A program made the translations under genes and the position numbers. Of a DNA stretch of 29,965 nt, positions 7,975 through 14,992 are shown one piece after another. Origin of the DNA: Oscillospiraceae bacterium (GTDB taxonomy: Bacteria > Bacillota > Clostridia > Oscillospirales > Oscillospiraceae); assembly GCA_020025295.1 (NCBI GenBank), contig JAHHSJ010000022.1, forward strand, positions 1 through 29,965, written 5' to 3'. Position 1 is the first letter of the stretch; each line of letters begins with the position of its first letter. Under the pieces are notes generated by a model. The model made no database searches. It had not been told where the DNA came from and saw nothing but the letters and a program-made list of their open reading frames with translations.

Positions 7975-8835
7975 GTGATCGTCTACGCCGATGTGCTGTT
8001 CCTGCTGAATCTGGTGGTGGACTACGGCCTGCTGCTGGTGACTGCCCGGATTGCGGGCGTGCCCTTTGTGCGGCTGCGGCTGCTGGGCGGAGCTGCCTTT
8101 GGAGCACTCTATGCGGTGGCGGTGTTTTTGCCGGGCTTGGGTGTGCTCTCGGTCCTTCCGGTGCGGATCGCCGCCGGCATGGGCATGGCTTGGATCGCTT
8201 ACGGGAATACCCCTCGGATAGGACGGCTGGTGCTGATTCTGGCGTCAGTGTCTGCGGCCTTGGGCGGCGGCGTGCTGGCACTGACGGATGTGGGGGGAGC
8301 GACCTTGTATGAGGGCGTTGCCACCACAGGGGCAGACTTCTTTGCCGTAGTGCTGATTGCCTCCGCTCTTTGTGTCGGCTTCGGCGTGGTGTTTCGTCGC
8401 TGGGGACAGAAGGCAGGGAAGCAGGAGCTTGCCTACATACAGGTGTTTGTCAATCAAAAAAGTACCGTGTTCCGTGCTATGGTGGACAGCGGAAATCTCC
8501 TGTCCGACCACCGGGATCGAAGCGTTATTGTGGCGGATGCGCAGGTCATTCGACGTCTGCTGCCAAAGGGAGCGCACTTGTCGCCGGAGAAGGTTTGCCA
8601 TCCTTCTGCCATGTTTGAGGCATTGACTGCTCTGTTTGGCTGCGGACGGGTGCAGCTTATCAGTTACCGTTCGGTAGGGGTCTGCGATGGATTGATGGCG
8701 GCGCTGCGTCCGGACCGGGTGACCGTCAATGGCAGAGAGACAGAAGAGGTTTTGCTGGCAGTTTCGCCGGGACCGGTTTCCGATACCGGCGCATATGAGG
8801 GATTGATTGGAGCGGAGACAGGAGGAACGATATGA
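7975..8835 (+). CDS. spoIIGA: SpoIIGA, membrane aspartic protease that activates pro-sigma-E
   Basis: A 286-residue protein matching SpoIIGA. The N-terminal half is hydrophobic with several membrane helices, beginning with the family-typical VYADVLFLLNLVVDYGLL. The C-terminal half carries the aspartic-protease-like motif VDSGN with candidate catalytic D171. SpoIIGA cleaves the propeptide of sigma-E at the sporulation septum after a signal from the forespore (SpoIIR in B. subtilis), switching on mother-cell transcription. The start is a GTG preceded by AAGGGGGTGA (7961-7970). It overlaps sigE by 4 bases (ATGA), so protease and substrate are translationally coupled. It is somewhat shorter than the roughly 310-residue B. 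subtilis protein. Confidence 0.93.
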   Translation: MIVYADVLFLLNLVVDYGLLLVTARIAGVPFVRLRLLGGAAFGALYAVAVFLPGLGVLSVLPVRIAAGMGMAWIAYGNTPRIGRLVLILASVSAALGGGVLALTDVGGATLYEGVATTGADFFAVVLIASALCVGFGVVFRRWGQKAGKQELAYIQVFVNQKSTVFRAMVDSGNLLSDHRDRSVIVADAQVIRRLLPKGAHLSPEKVCHPSAMFEALTALFGCGRVQLISYRSVGVCDGLMAALRPDRVTVNGRETEEVLLAVSPGPVSDTGAYEGLIGAETGGTI

Positions 8836-9539
8836 ACGGGTGTTTGTGGTGGAAACGATTGATGCAGCGTCTTGGAATTGAAAAGCCTCCGGTGCTGATG
8901 TATATCGGCGGTTCCGATGTGCTGCCGGCGCCGCTGGACCGAGAGGAGGAAGCGGATGCGCTGGAGCGGATGAATCAGGGAGATGAGTCAGCTCGGGCGC
9001 TGCTGATTGAGCACAATCTGCGGCTTGTGGTGTATATCGCCCGCCGCTTTGAAAATACGGGAATCAATATTGAAGATTTGATTTCCATTGGGACGATTGG
9101 CCTTATTAAAGGAATCAATACCTTCAAAACGGACAAGAAGATCAAGCTGGCCACCTATGCCTCTCGGTGCATTGAAAACGAGATTTTGATGTACCTGCGA
9201 AAGTGCTCCCGGGAGCGCACCGAGGTGTCGCTGGACGAACCCCTGAACACCGACTGGGACGGCAATGAACTGCTGCTCAGCGATGTGCTGGGCACCGATG
9301 GGGACACGGTGATTGAGCCCATTGAACGGGAGGTAGAGTGCGAGCTGCTGTTCGATGCACTGCAAAAGCTGAACGAGCGGGAAAAGCTGATTATCTCTAT
9401 GCGTTACGGACTGGGCCGCCGCCGGGAGTACACCCAGAAAGAGGTGGCAGACCGGCTTGGAATATCCCAGTCTTACATCTCCAGATTGGAGAAACGCATC
9501 ATGGGACGGCTGAAACGGGACTTAGTGAGCCGGATTTAG
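8832..9539 (+). CDS. sigE: RNA polymerase sporulation sigma factor sigma-E (pro-form)
   Basis: A 235-residue sigma-70-family factor. An N-terminal propeptide of about 25-30 residues precedes the family landmark YIGGSDVLPAPL; SpoIIGA would remove it. Region 2 includes NLRLVVYIARRFENTG, DLISIGTIGLIKGINTF and the aromatic/basic -10 recognition stretch KLATYASRCIENEILMYLR. Region 4 has the helix-turn-helix YTQKEVADRLGISQSYISRLEKR. Sigma-E directs early mother-cell gene expression after asymmetric division. It lies directly downstream of, and overlaps, its protease gene, as in B. subtilis, and sigG follows after an 84-base spacer. Confidence 0.95.
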   Translation: MNGCLWWKRLMQRLGIEKPPVLMYIGGSDVLPAPLDREEEADALERMNQGDESARALLIEHNLRLVVYIARRFENTGINIEDLISIGTIGLIKGINTFKTDKKIKLATYASRCIENEILMYLRKCSRERTEVSLDEPLNTDWDGNELLLSDVLGTDGDTVIEPIEREVECELLFDALQKLNEREKLIISMRYGLGRRREYTQKEVADRLGISQSYISRLEKRIMGRLKRDLVSRI

Positions 9540-9550
9540 GCAAAAGGCGA

Positions 9551-9563
9551 CCGACTTCGTCGG
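9551..9563 (+). other. small hairpin just after sigE
   Basis: CCGAC-TTC-GTCGG forms a 5-base-pair stem 11 bases after the sigE stop. No T-run follows, so it is not a good terminator; it may stabilise the sigE 3' end or be fortuitous. Confidence 0.3.
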
Positions 9564-9572
9564 CATAGATTG

Positions 9573-9615
9573 ACCTCTCTGAGGGGATGCTATAAGGGCA
9601 TCGTTTCAGGGAGGT
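9573..9615 (+). promoter_or_regulatory. sigG leader hairpin covering the ribosome-binding site
   Basis: ACCTCTCTGAGGGGATGC (9573-9590) pairs with GCATCGTTTCAGGGAGGT (9598-9615): five pairs at the base, one wobble, four more pairs, a three-base internal loop, then five pairs closing a 7-base loop. The right arm ends in GGAGGT, the sigG Shine-Dalgarno (8 bases before ATG 9624), so reading through from sigE would hide it. A comparable RBS-occluding hairpin in the sigG leader is known in B. subtilis. Confidence 0.7.
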
Positions 9616-9623
9616 GCTTTTTT

Positions 9624-10397
9624 ATGCAGGGAAAAGTTGAGATCAGCGGAATCAGTACGGCGTCGCTCAAGGTGTTGAAGAACAGCGAGATGACAGAGCT
9701 GCTCCGCCGAGTCAAGCAGGGGGATATGGAAGCCCGGAATCAGATGATCGAAGGGAACCTGCGTTTGGTGCTGTCGGTCATTCAGCGTTTTGCTGGACGG
9801 GGCGAAAATATGGATGATTTGTTCCAGATTGGCTGCATTGGCCTGATGAAAGCGATTGATAATTTTGATGTGGATTTGTATGATGTGCGTTTCTCTACCT
9901 ATGGAGTGCCCATGATTGCCGGAGAGGTGCGACGTTTTCTGCGAGATTCGTCGGCGGTTCGAGTCAGCCGTTCGGTTCGGGATACCGCTTATAAGGTGCT
10001 GAAGGCGAGAGAGCAGTTTGCTACAGAGAAGCTGCGAGATCCAACGCTGGAGGAAATCGCTCAGATGCTGGAGATCCCCCGGGAGGAGGTAGTGCTGGCT
10101 ATGGATGCGATTGCCTCCCCGGTGTCCCTGTTTGACCCGGTGTATTCCGACGGCATGGAAACCGTGTGTGTCATGGATCAGGTCCGGGACGAGCGCAACA
10201 GTGATGAGCAGTGGCTGGAGCACATTGCCTTGCATGACGCCATCGGCCGCCTGAGTCCGAGAGAGCGGCAGATTCTCGATCTGCGCTATTTCCGGGGACG
10301 CACCCAAGTGGAGGTGTCGGAGGAAATCGGCATTAGTCAGGCACAGGTGTCCAGATTGGAGAAGAATGCACTCAAACGCATCCGGGAACGGATTTAA
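9624..10397 (+). CDS. sigG: RNA polymerase sporulation sigma factor sigma-G
   Basis: A 257-residue sigma factor very close to B. subtilis sigma-G (about 260 residues). It has the characteristic N-terminus KVEISGISTASLKVLKN, region 2 segments NLRLVLSVIQRF, DDLFQIGCIGLMKAIDNFD and RFSTYGVPMIAGEVRRFLRD, the mid-region SVRDTAYKVL, and a region 4 helix-turn-helix TQVEVSEEIGISQAQVSRLEK. Sigma-G drives late forespore transcription (SASPs, germination genes). ATG 9624 is chosen because GGAGGT (9610-9615) lies 8 bases upstream and the protein then starts exactly like other sigma-G proteins; longer in-frame starts would run through the leader hairpin. It follows sigE as in Bacillus, but the leader hairpin suggests separate control. 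Confidence 0.94.
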   Translation: MQGKVEISGISTASLKVLKNSEMTELLRRVKQGDMEARNQMIEGNLRLVLSVIQRFAGRGENMDDLFQIGCIGLMKAIDNFDVDLYDVRFSTYGVPMIAGEVRRFLRDSSAVRVSRSVRDTAYKVLKAREQFATEKLRDPTLEEIAQMLEIPREEVVLAMDAIASPVSLFDPVYSDGMETVCVMDQVRDERNSDEQWLEHIALHDAIGRLSPRERQILDLRYFRGRTQVEVSEEIGISQAQVSRLEKNALKRIRERI

Positions 10398-10409
10398 GCA
10401 TGGGACAAA

Positions 10410-10440
10410 CCGGCACAGACATAGGATAGTGCCGGGAGGT
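10410..10440 (+). promoter_or_regulatory. hairpin abutting the ylmC ribosome-binding site
   Basis: CCGGCAC (10410-10416) pairs with GTGCCGG (10429-10435) across a 12-base loop. The 3' arm shares one base with the GGAGGT (10435-10440) used by ylmC. It may modulate ylmC translation; there is no T-run for termination. Confidence 0.35.
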
Positions 10441-10447
10441 GTGACAC

Positions 10448-10726
10448 ATGGAGTGTACACTGAAGGATTTGCGCTACAAAGAGGTAATCAGCGTTACGGA
10501 CGGCACACGGTTCGGGTATGTGGGGGATCTGGAGGTGGATGTGGACAGCGGTCAGATTCGATCTCTCATCATACCCGGTCCGGCTCGGTTTTTCGGTCTG
10601 TTCGGACATCAGGAGGATGTGGTGATCGCATGGGATGAGGTGCGCCGCTTCGGTCAGGACATTATTTTGGTGGATAAAACAGGGCAAAAAAACCGTCCGG
10701 AACGGGAAAAGTTGAGATTGTGGTGA
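10448..10726 (+). CDS. ylmC: PRC-barrel protein of the YlmC/YmxH sporulation family
   Basis: A 92-residue protein that is essentially one PRC-barrel domain. It opens with CTLKDLRYKEVISVTDGTRFGYVGDLEVD and continues with IRSLIIPG and DVVIAWDEVRRFGQDIILVD, the expected beta-rich pattern. The YlmC/YmxH family is found in endospore formers and is classed as sporulation-associated, but its biochemical role is unknown. ATG 10448 follows GGAGGT by 7 bases. It lies 50 bases after sigG; in B. subtilis ylmC is also close to sigG, so the position supports the call. Confidence 0.8.
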   Translation: MECTLKDLRYKEVISVTDGTRFGYVGDLEVDVDSGQIRSLIIPGPARFFGLFGHQEDVVIAWDEVRRFGQDIILVDKTGQKNRPEREKLRLW

Positions 10727-10753
10727 AAAAAACGAAAAAATTGCAAAAAAGGG

Positions 10754-10782
10754 TTGCCAAACTACCGGTATTGTGGTAGTGT
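10754..10782 (+). promoter_or_regulatory. probable rpsB-tsf promoter
   Basis: TTGCCA (10754-10759), a 17-base spacer, then TAGTGT (10777-10782) preceded by TGG (extended -10). An A-rich stretch (10727-10750) lies just upstream and could act as an UP element. It would start an mRNA near 10790 with a leader of about 110 bases. Confidence 0.55.
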
Positions 10783-10813
10783 ATTCAAGGATTACACACA
10801 CAAGGGGGATTTT

Positions 10814-10850
10814 GCGCCCTGTGACAAGTGGTAACCACTTGAAATGGCGC
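10814..10850 (+). promoter_or_regulatory. structured rpsB leader, candidate ribosomal-protein autoregulatory site
   Basis: CAAGTGG-TAA-CCACTTG (10825-10841) is a perfect 7-base-pair hairpin. It is enclosed by GCGCC (10814-10818) pairing with GGCGC (10846-10850), with asymmetric internal loops of six and four bases. It sits in the 5' leader about 50 bases before rpsB. Ribosomal protein operons are often autoregulated through such leaders (an S2 leader is known in proteobacteria); function here is inference. Confidence 0.45.
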
Positions 10851-10899
10851 GGAATATGAACCCTGTGGAGGTAACAACTAAAAAGGAGGAATTTATTCC

Positions 10900-11616
10900 A
10901 TGGCAGTCGTTTCTATGAAGCAGCTTCTGGAAGCTGGCGTCCACTTTGGCCACCAGACCCGTCGCTGGAACCCCAAAATGCAGACCTACATTTATACCGA
11001 GCGTAACGGTATCTACATCATCGATCTGCAGAAGACCGTGAAGAAGCTGGAGGAGGCTTACTCCTTCGTTAAGGATGTCGCCGCTAACGGCCAGAGCGTG
11101 CTGTTCGTCGGCACCAAGAAGCAGGCTCAGGAGGCTATCCGTGAGGAGGCTTCCCGCGTCAACATGTTCTATGTCAACTCCCGTTGGCTGGGCGGTATGC
11201 TCACCAACTTCAAGACCATGCGTACCCGCGTGGATCGCATGAACCAGCTGAAGAAGATGGAAGAGGACGGCACCTTCGATATGCTGCCCAAGAAGGAAGT
11301 TGTCAAGCTGCACCACGAGATGGAGAAGCTGGACAAGTATCTGGGCGGCGTCAAGGAGATGCGCAAGCTCCCCGGCGCTCTGTTCGTTGTTGATCCCCGC
11401 AAGGAGCACAACGCTGTCGCCGAGGCTCGCAAGCTGGGCATTCCCGTCGTGGCTATCGTCGATACCAACTGCGATCCCGACGAGGTCGATTACGTGATCC
11501 CCGGCAACGATGACGCCATCCGCGCCATCCGCCTGATCTCCTCCGTCATGGCCAACGCCATCACCGAGGGCAAGCAGGGCGAAGAGACCGCCGAGGTCGC
11601 CGAGGCTGCTGAATAA
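10900..11616 (+). CDS. rpsB: 30S ribosomal protein S2
   Basis: A 238-residue S2 protein. It starts with the family signature SMKQLLEAGVHFGHQTRRWN and continues with KMQTYIYTERNGIYIIDLQK, NSRWLGGMLTNFKTM and DPRKEHNAVAEARKLGIPVV. S2 binds 16S rRNA at the back of the small subunit near S1/S8 and assembles late. An AAGGAGG site precedes the ATG. Codon use is strongly biased (CTG, AAG, GTC, CGC), as expected for a highly expressed gene. It is followed by tsf across a hairpin that probably adjusts the S2/EF-Ts ratio. The acidic, alanine-rich C-terminal tail (AEVAEAAE) is normal for the family. Confidence 0.98.
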   Translation: MAVVSMKQLLEAGVHFGHQTRRWNPKMQTYIYTERNGIYIIDLQKTVKKLEEAYSFVKDVAANGQSVLFVGTKKQAQEAIREEASRVNMFYVNSRWLGGMLTNFKTMRTRVDRMNQLKKMEEDGTFDMLPKKEVVKLHHEMEKLDKYLGGVKEMRKLPGALFVVDPRKEHNAVAEARKLGIPVVAIVDTNCDPDEVDYVIPGNDDAIRAIRLISSVMANAITEGKQGEETAEVAEAAE

Positions 11617-11634
11617 TCCGTAACAGGATCGACA

Positions 11635-11662
11635 AGAAAGCGCCCGGCTTCGGGCGCTTTCT
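11635..11662 (+). terminator. intergenic hairpin between rpsB and tsf, likely attenuator
   Basis: AGAAAGCGCCCG (11635-11646) pairs perfectly with CGGGCGCTTTCT (11651-11662) across GCTT. The stem ends in TTTCT but is followed by AACATTT rather than a long T-run, so partial termination is more likely than a full stop. It would lower tsf relative to rpsB. Confidence 0.65.
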
Positions 11663-11699
11663 AACATTTGAAGAACAATATAACAGGAGGTAAACTACT

Positions 11700-12641
11700 A
11701 TGGCTTTTACCGCACAGGATGTTAAGAAGCTGCGTGAGATGACCAACTGCGGCATGATGGACTGCAAGAAGGCTCTGTCTGAGGCAGACGGTGATTTCGA
11801 TAAGGCTATTGAGTGGCTGCGCGAAAAGGGCAAGGCCGCTTCCGTGAAGAAGGCCGGCAAGGTTGCCGCTGAGGGTGTTTCCTACGCCACCGAGATCAAC
11901 GGTGTCGGCGTCATCATCGAGGTCAACTCCCAGACCGACTTTGTTGCTAAGAACGCACTGTTCCAGAGCTTCGTCGCTGATCTGGCTACCGCTGTGGCTG
12001 AGCAGAACCCCGCTGATGTCGAGGCTCTGAAGGCTTGCACCTATCCCGGCACTGACCGTACCGTCGCTGATGTGACCAACGATCGCGTTCTCTCCATCGG
12101 TGAGAACCTGCAGATCCGCCGCTTTGTCCGTTATGCTGAGGGCGTCAATGTTCCTTACATCCACATGAACGGCAAAATCGGCGTTCTGGTGAACATGGAA
12201 GTGTCCGGCATCGAGGCCGGCGCTGTCGAGGAGCTGGGCAAGGATCTGGCTATGCAGATCGCTGCTATGAACCCCGGCTATGTCTCCTCCGAGGAGATCC
12301 CCGCTTCCGTCGTGGAAGAGGAGAAGGCTGTCCAGCTGGCTAAGGCTCTGGAAGAGGGCGCTGCCAACACCAAGATCCCCGCTGAGAAGGCTAAGATGAT
12401 CGCTGAGAACAAGGTCAGAGGCCGTATGAACAACTTCTTCGCTGAGATCTGCCTGCTGAATCAGGCCTTCGTCAAGGAGAACAAGGTCACCGTGGGTGAT
12501 CATGTGAAGGCTGTCGCCAAGGAACTGGGCGGCTCCATCGTTGTCAAGTCCTTCGTCCGCTTTGAGACCGGCGAGGGCATCGAGAAGGTTGAAGAGGATT
12601 ACGCCGCTGAGGTCGCCAGCCTGGCTGGCATGACCAAGTAA
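11700..12641 (+). CDS. tsf: translation elongation factor EF-Ts
   Basis: A 313-residue EF-Ts. The N-terminal UBA-like domain includes VKKLREMTNCGMMDCKKAL. The core contains the hallmark VNSQTDFVAKN, where the TDFV segment inserts into EF-Tu. Two further core subdomains and a coiled-coil region follow. EF-Ts is the guanine-nucleotide exchange factor that regenerates EF-Tu-GTP. AGGAGG (11686-11691) lies 8 bases before the ATG. Codon use is heavily biased like rpsB. A strong terminator follows after about 70 bases. Confidence 0.98.
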   Translation: MAFTAQDVKKLREMTNCGMMDCKKALSEADGDFDKAIEWLREKGKAASVKKAGKVAAEGVSYATEINGVGVIIEVNSQTDFVAKNALFQSFVADLATAVAEQNPADVEALKACTYPGTDRTVADVTNDRVLSIGENLQIRRFVRYAEGVNVPYIHMNGKIGVLVNMEVSGIEAGAVEELGKDLAMQIAAMNPGYVSSEEIPASVVEEEKAVQLAKALEEGAANTKIPAEKAKMIAENKVRGRMNNFFAEICLLNQAFVKENKVTVGDHVKAVAKELGGSIVVKSFVRFETGEGIEKVEEDYAAEVASLAGMTK

Positions 12642-12665
12642 GGTCACATCCGAGTCATCTCGAAC

Positions 12666-12695
12666 AAACTACAAGCAAACAAACTACAAGCAAAC
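12666..12695. repeat. perfect tandem duplication of a 15-base unit
   Basis: AAACTACAAGCAAAC occurs twice head to tail (12666-12680 and 12681-12695) between the tsf stop and its terminator. This is a single exact duplication, probably replication slippage in non-coding DNA. The unit is C- and A-rich with no G-C stem. Confidence 0.85.
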
Positions 12696-12708
12696 TGCAT
12701 CGCATCAG

Positions 12709-12739
12709 CCGGAGCGCAATCTTTGCGCTCCGGTTTTTT
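12709..12739 (+). terminator. intrinsic terminator of rpsB-tsf
   Basis: CCGGAGCGCAA (12709-12719) pairs perfectly with TTGCGCTCCGG (12723-12733) across TCT and is followed by six T then CCTTTTTT. It separates tsf from pyrH. Confidence 0.92.
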
Positions 12740-12880
12740 GCCTTTTTTACGAAAAGAAGGAAATAGATGAAAAAGTTTGAGTTTTCCTCTATGCAAACGA
12801 GGGAAAATAGATTAAAATACCATATAGTGAAAATAGTAAAATGAGTCTTCGTATGGACTCAGGTAAAGGAGCGTATTCCA
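12740..12880 (+). promoter_or_regulatory. AT-rich leader/promoter region of pyrH
   Basis: After the tsf terminator pyrH needs its own promoter. The region holds -10-like hexamers (TAAAAT 12813-12818, TATAGT 12823-12828), but I find no -35 at proper spacing. TGAGTC and GACTCA (12843-12848, 12857-12862 approximately) form a small hairpin just before AAAGGAG. No coding potential is seen. Confidence 0.35.
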
Positions 12881-13603
12881 ATGAATGCACCGAAATATAA
12901 GCGTGTGTTGCTGAAAATCAGCGGTGAGGCTCTGGCTGGCGAAGCCGGCCGTGGTCTGGATTTTGAAGTCATCAATGCAGTTGCAGCTGCAATCAAAAAG
13001 TGCGTCGCACTGGGCGTCCAGGTGGGCGTCGTGGTCGGCGGCGGCAACTTCTGGCGTGGCGTGAAGGACGGCGGCGACAGCATGGTCCGTGTCCGTGCTG
13101 ACCATATGGGCATGCTGGCCACCACCATCAATGCTTTGGCTGTGGCTGATGTGCTGGAGCAGCAGGGAGTGGAGGTCCGTGTGCAGACCGCCATCGAGAT
13201 GCGTCAGATTGCTGAGCCCTATATCCGTTCCAAGGCCATTCGCCATCTGGAAAAGGGCCGCGTTGTGGTCTTTGGCTGCGGCACCGGCAATCCCTTCTTC
13301 TCCACCGATACCGGCGCTGTGCTGCGTGCGGCTGAGATTGATGCGGATGTTATCCTGCTGGCAAAGAATGTGGACGGCGTGTATTCTGCCGATCCTCAGA
13401 AGGACCCCAGTGCTGTGAAGTACGATGTCATCTCCTATGATGATGTGCTGGCTCAGCATCTGGCTGTGATGGACACCACTGCCACCAGCCTGTCCATGGA
13501 TAACAATATCCCCGTGCTGCTGTTTGCATTGAAGGATCCCGAAAATATCGTCCGTGTGGTCATGGGCGAACAAATTGGTACCATTGTGAAAGGAGACGAC
13601 TGA
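12881..13603 (+). CDS. pyrH: UMP kinase
   Basis: A 240-residue bacterial UMP kinase of the amino-acid-kinase fold, converting UMP to UDP with ATP in pyrimidine nucleotide synthesis. Visible landmarks are the N-terminal phosphate-binding LKISGEAL, the glycine loop VGVVVGGGNFWRG, DHMGMLATTINALA, and the ATP-side segment NVDGVYSADPQKDP. The length is typical. AAAGGAG (about 12865-12871) precedes the ATG. It is immediately followed by frr with one base between stop and start, the widely conserved pyrH-frr pairing. Confidence 0.97.
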   Translation: MNAPKYKRVLLKISGEALAGEAGRGLDFEVINAVAAAIKKCVALGVQVGVVVGGGNFWRGVKDGGDSMVRVRADHMGMLATTINALAVADVLEQQGVEVRVQTAIEMRQIAEPYIRSKAIRHLEKGRVVVFGCGTGNPFFSTDTGAVLRAAEIDADVILLAKNVDGVYSADPQKDPSAVKYDVISYDDVLAQHLAVMDTTATSLSMDNNIPVLLFALKDPENIVRVVMGEQIGTIVKGDD

Positions 13604-13604
13604 T

Positions 13605-14159
13605 ATGAGTGAGTTCGTCAAAGAAGCAGAGCAGAAGATGCTCAAAACCATCGAGGCCGTCAAGTCTGATTTTGCATCCGTCCGTGCCGGACGCGCCAAC
13701 GCATCCGTGCTGGACCGCATCCAGGTTGAATATTATGGCGCTCCCACCCCTCTGAATCAGGTGGCCTCCATCAGCTCACCCGATCCCCGTCAGCTGGTCA
13801 TCCAGCCTTGGGACAGCTCTCTGCTCCGTGAGATCGAGAAGTCCATCCTGACTTCCGAGCTGGGCATCAATCCTCAGAACGACGGCAAGGTCATTCGACT
13901 GACCTTCCCTCAGCTGACCGAGGAGCGCCGTAAGGACCTCACCAAGCAGGTGCACAAGTATGGCGAAAATGGCAAGATTGCGGTCCGTAATGTCCGCCGT
14001 GACACTATGGACAAGATCAAGAGTGCCAAGAAGAAGTCTGAAATCACCGAGGACGACGCCAAGGATTTCGAGAAGGAACTTCAGGATGTCACTGACAAGT
14101 TCACGAAGAAGATTGATGCTCTTGCGGAAGAAAAGGTGCAGGAGCTGATGAGCGTGTGA
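13605..14159 (+). CDS. frr: ribosome recycling factor
   Basis: A 184-residue RRF, the tRNA-shaped protein that works with EF-G to split post-termination ribosomes. The three-helix bundle domain is recognisable by SVRAGRANASVLDRIQVEYYG at the start, PWDSSLLREIEKSI, then LTEERRKDLTKQVHKYGE and the IAVRNVRRD segment. The length matches the usual 185 residues. Its AAGGAG lies inside the end of pyrH, so translation is probably coupled. Confidence 0.97.
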   Translation: MSEFVKEAEQKMLKTIEAVKSDFASVRAGRANASVLDRIQVEYYGAPTPLNQVASISSPDPRQLVIQPWDSSLLREIEKSILTSELGINPQNDGKVIRLTFPQLTEERRKDLTKQVHKYGENGKIAVRNVRRDTMDKIKSAKKKSEITEDDAKDFEKELQDVTDKFTKKIDALAEEKVQELMSV

Positions 14160-14197
14160 TCCGTTGCGGGTCTGCGCAATACTTTAAAAACAGGTAT

Positions 14198-14234
14198 AAG
14201 CGGAGCATCCATAGCGATATGGGTGCCTCCGCTT
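14198..14234 (+). other. long hairpin between frr and uppS
   Basis: AAGCGGAG (14198-14205) pairs with CTCCGCTT (14227-14234). The stem is extended by CATCCATA against TATGGGTG with wobble and a bulge, around a GCGA loop. No T-run follows, so it is more likely an mRNA processing or stability element, or an attenuator, than a full terminator. Confidence 0.5.
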
Positions 14235-14261
14235 GCTTGGTGTTAAGGCGGGAATTTCGAA

Positions 14262-14990
14262 ATGGGTATTTTTCGTAAAAAAGAAGAGATTCAGGTAGAT
14301 TTTGACCATATTCCGGAGCATATAGCCATTATTATGGACGGAAATGGCCGTTGGGCAAAGAAACGCGGTATGCCCCGCACTTATGGTCATTCCGTGGGTG
14401 CGGAGACCTTCCGTACCATTGCAAATTACTGCAAGGAGATCGGCGTCAAGTACCTGACAGTCTATGCGTTCTCTACGGAGAACTGGAAGCGTCCCAAGGA
14501 GGAAGTGGACACCATTATGGGTCTGCTGGATAAGTACCTCCACGAGGCAATCGACGATGCTGTGAAAAACGGCACCCGGATTGCCATTTTCGGCGACCTT
14601 TCCGTACTGACTCCTGAGCTGCAGGCTCTTTGCAAGAAGGCAAAGGAAGTCACCAGCTGCTATGAGGGCTGCCAGACCAATATCTGCCTGAATTACGGCG
14701 GTCGAGATGAGATTCTCCATGCGGTCCGTGGCTGTATGGAAGAAGGGAAGGCCCCTGAGGAACTGACAGAGGCGGATATCGCGGCACACCTGTACTCTGC
14801 AGGTACGCCGGACCCGGATCTGGTGATTCGCCCCAGCGGAGAAATTCGTATTTCCAACTTCCTGCTTTGGCAGTCTGCCTATTCAGAGTTTTATTTCACT
14901 GATGTTCTGTGGCCTGATTTTTCTGAGCAGGAGTTGCTGAAAGCAATTGCAGCCTATCAGCACCGCTCTCGTCGGTTTGGAGGTGTGTAA
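14262..14990 (+). CDS. uppS: undecaprenyl diphosphate synthase (cis-prenyltransferase)
   Basis: A 242-residue UPP synthase that condenses farnesyl diphosphate with eight isopentenyl units to make the C55 carrier for cell-wall synthesis. The family motif HIAIIMDGNGRWAKKRG includes the catalytic D26. YAFSTENWKRP and the C-terminal RPSGEIRISNFLLWQSAYSE, with its substrate-binding arginines and serine, are also present. ATG 14262 has a modest AAGGCGGG upstream. It starts the compact uppS-cdsA-dxr-rseP-ispG-polC run, uniting isoprenoid supply (dxr, ispG) with its use. Confidence 0.97.
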   Translation: MGIFRKKEEIQVDFDHIPEHIAIIMDGNGRWAKKRGMPRTYGHSVGAETFRTIANYCKEIGVKYLTVYAFSTENWKRPKEEVDTIMGLLDKYLHEAIDDAVKNGTRIAIFGDLSVLTPELQALCKKAKEVTSCYEGCQTNICLNYGGRDEILHAVRGCMEEGKAPEELTEADIAAHLYSAGTPDPDLVIRPSGEIRISNFLLWQSAYSEFYFTDVLWPDFSEQELLKAIAAYQHRSRRFGGV

Positions 14991-14992
14991 GC

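Noticed and set aside
9570..9623. Extended N-terminus for sigma-G
   Set aside because: The extra 18 residues come from the leader hairpin and lack a ribosome site; the family start is at 9624.
12709..12739. Riboswitch or T-box at intergenic hairpins
   Set aside because: The main intergenic stems are simple terminators or short hairpins; no T-box, purine, FMN or similar conserved core was recognised.
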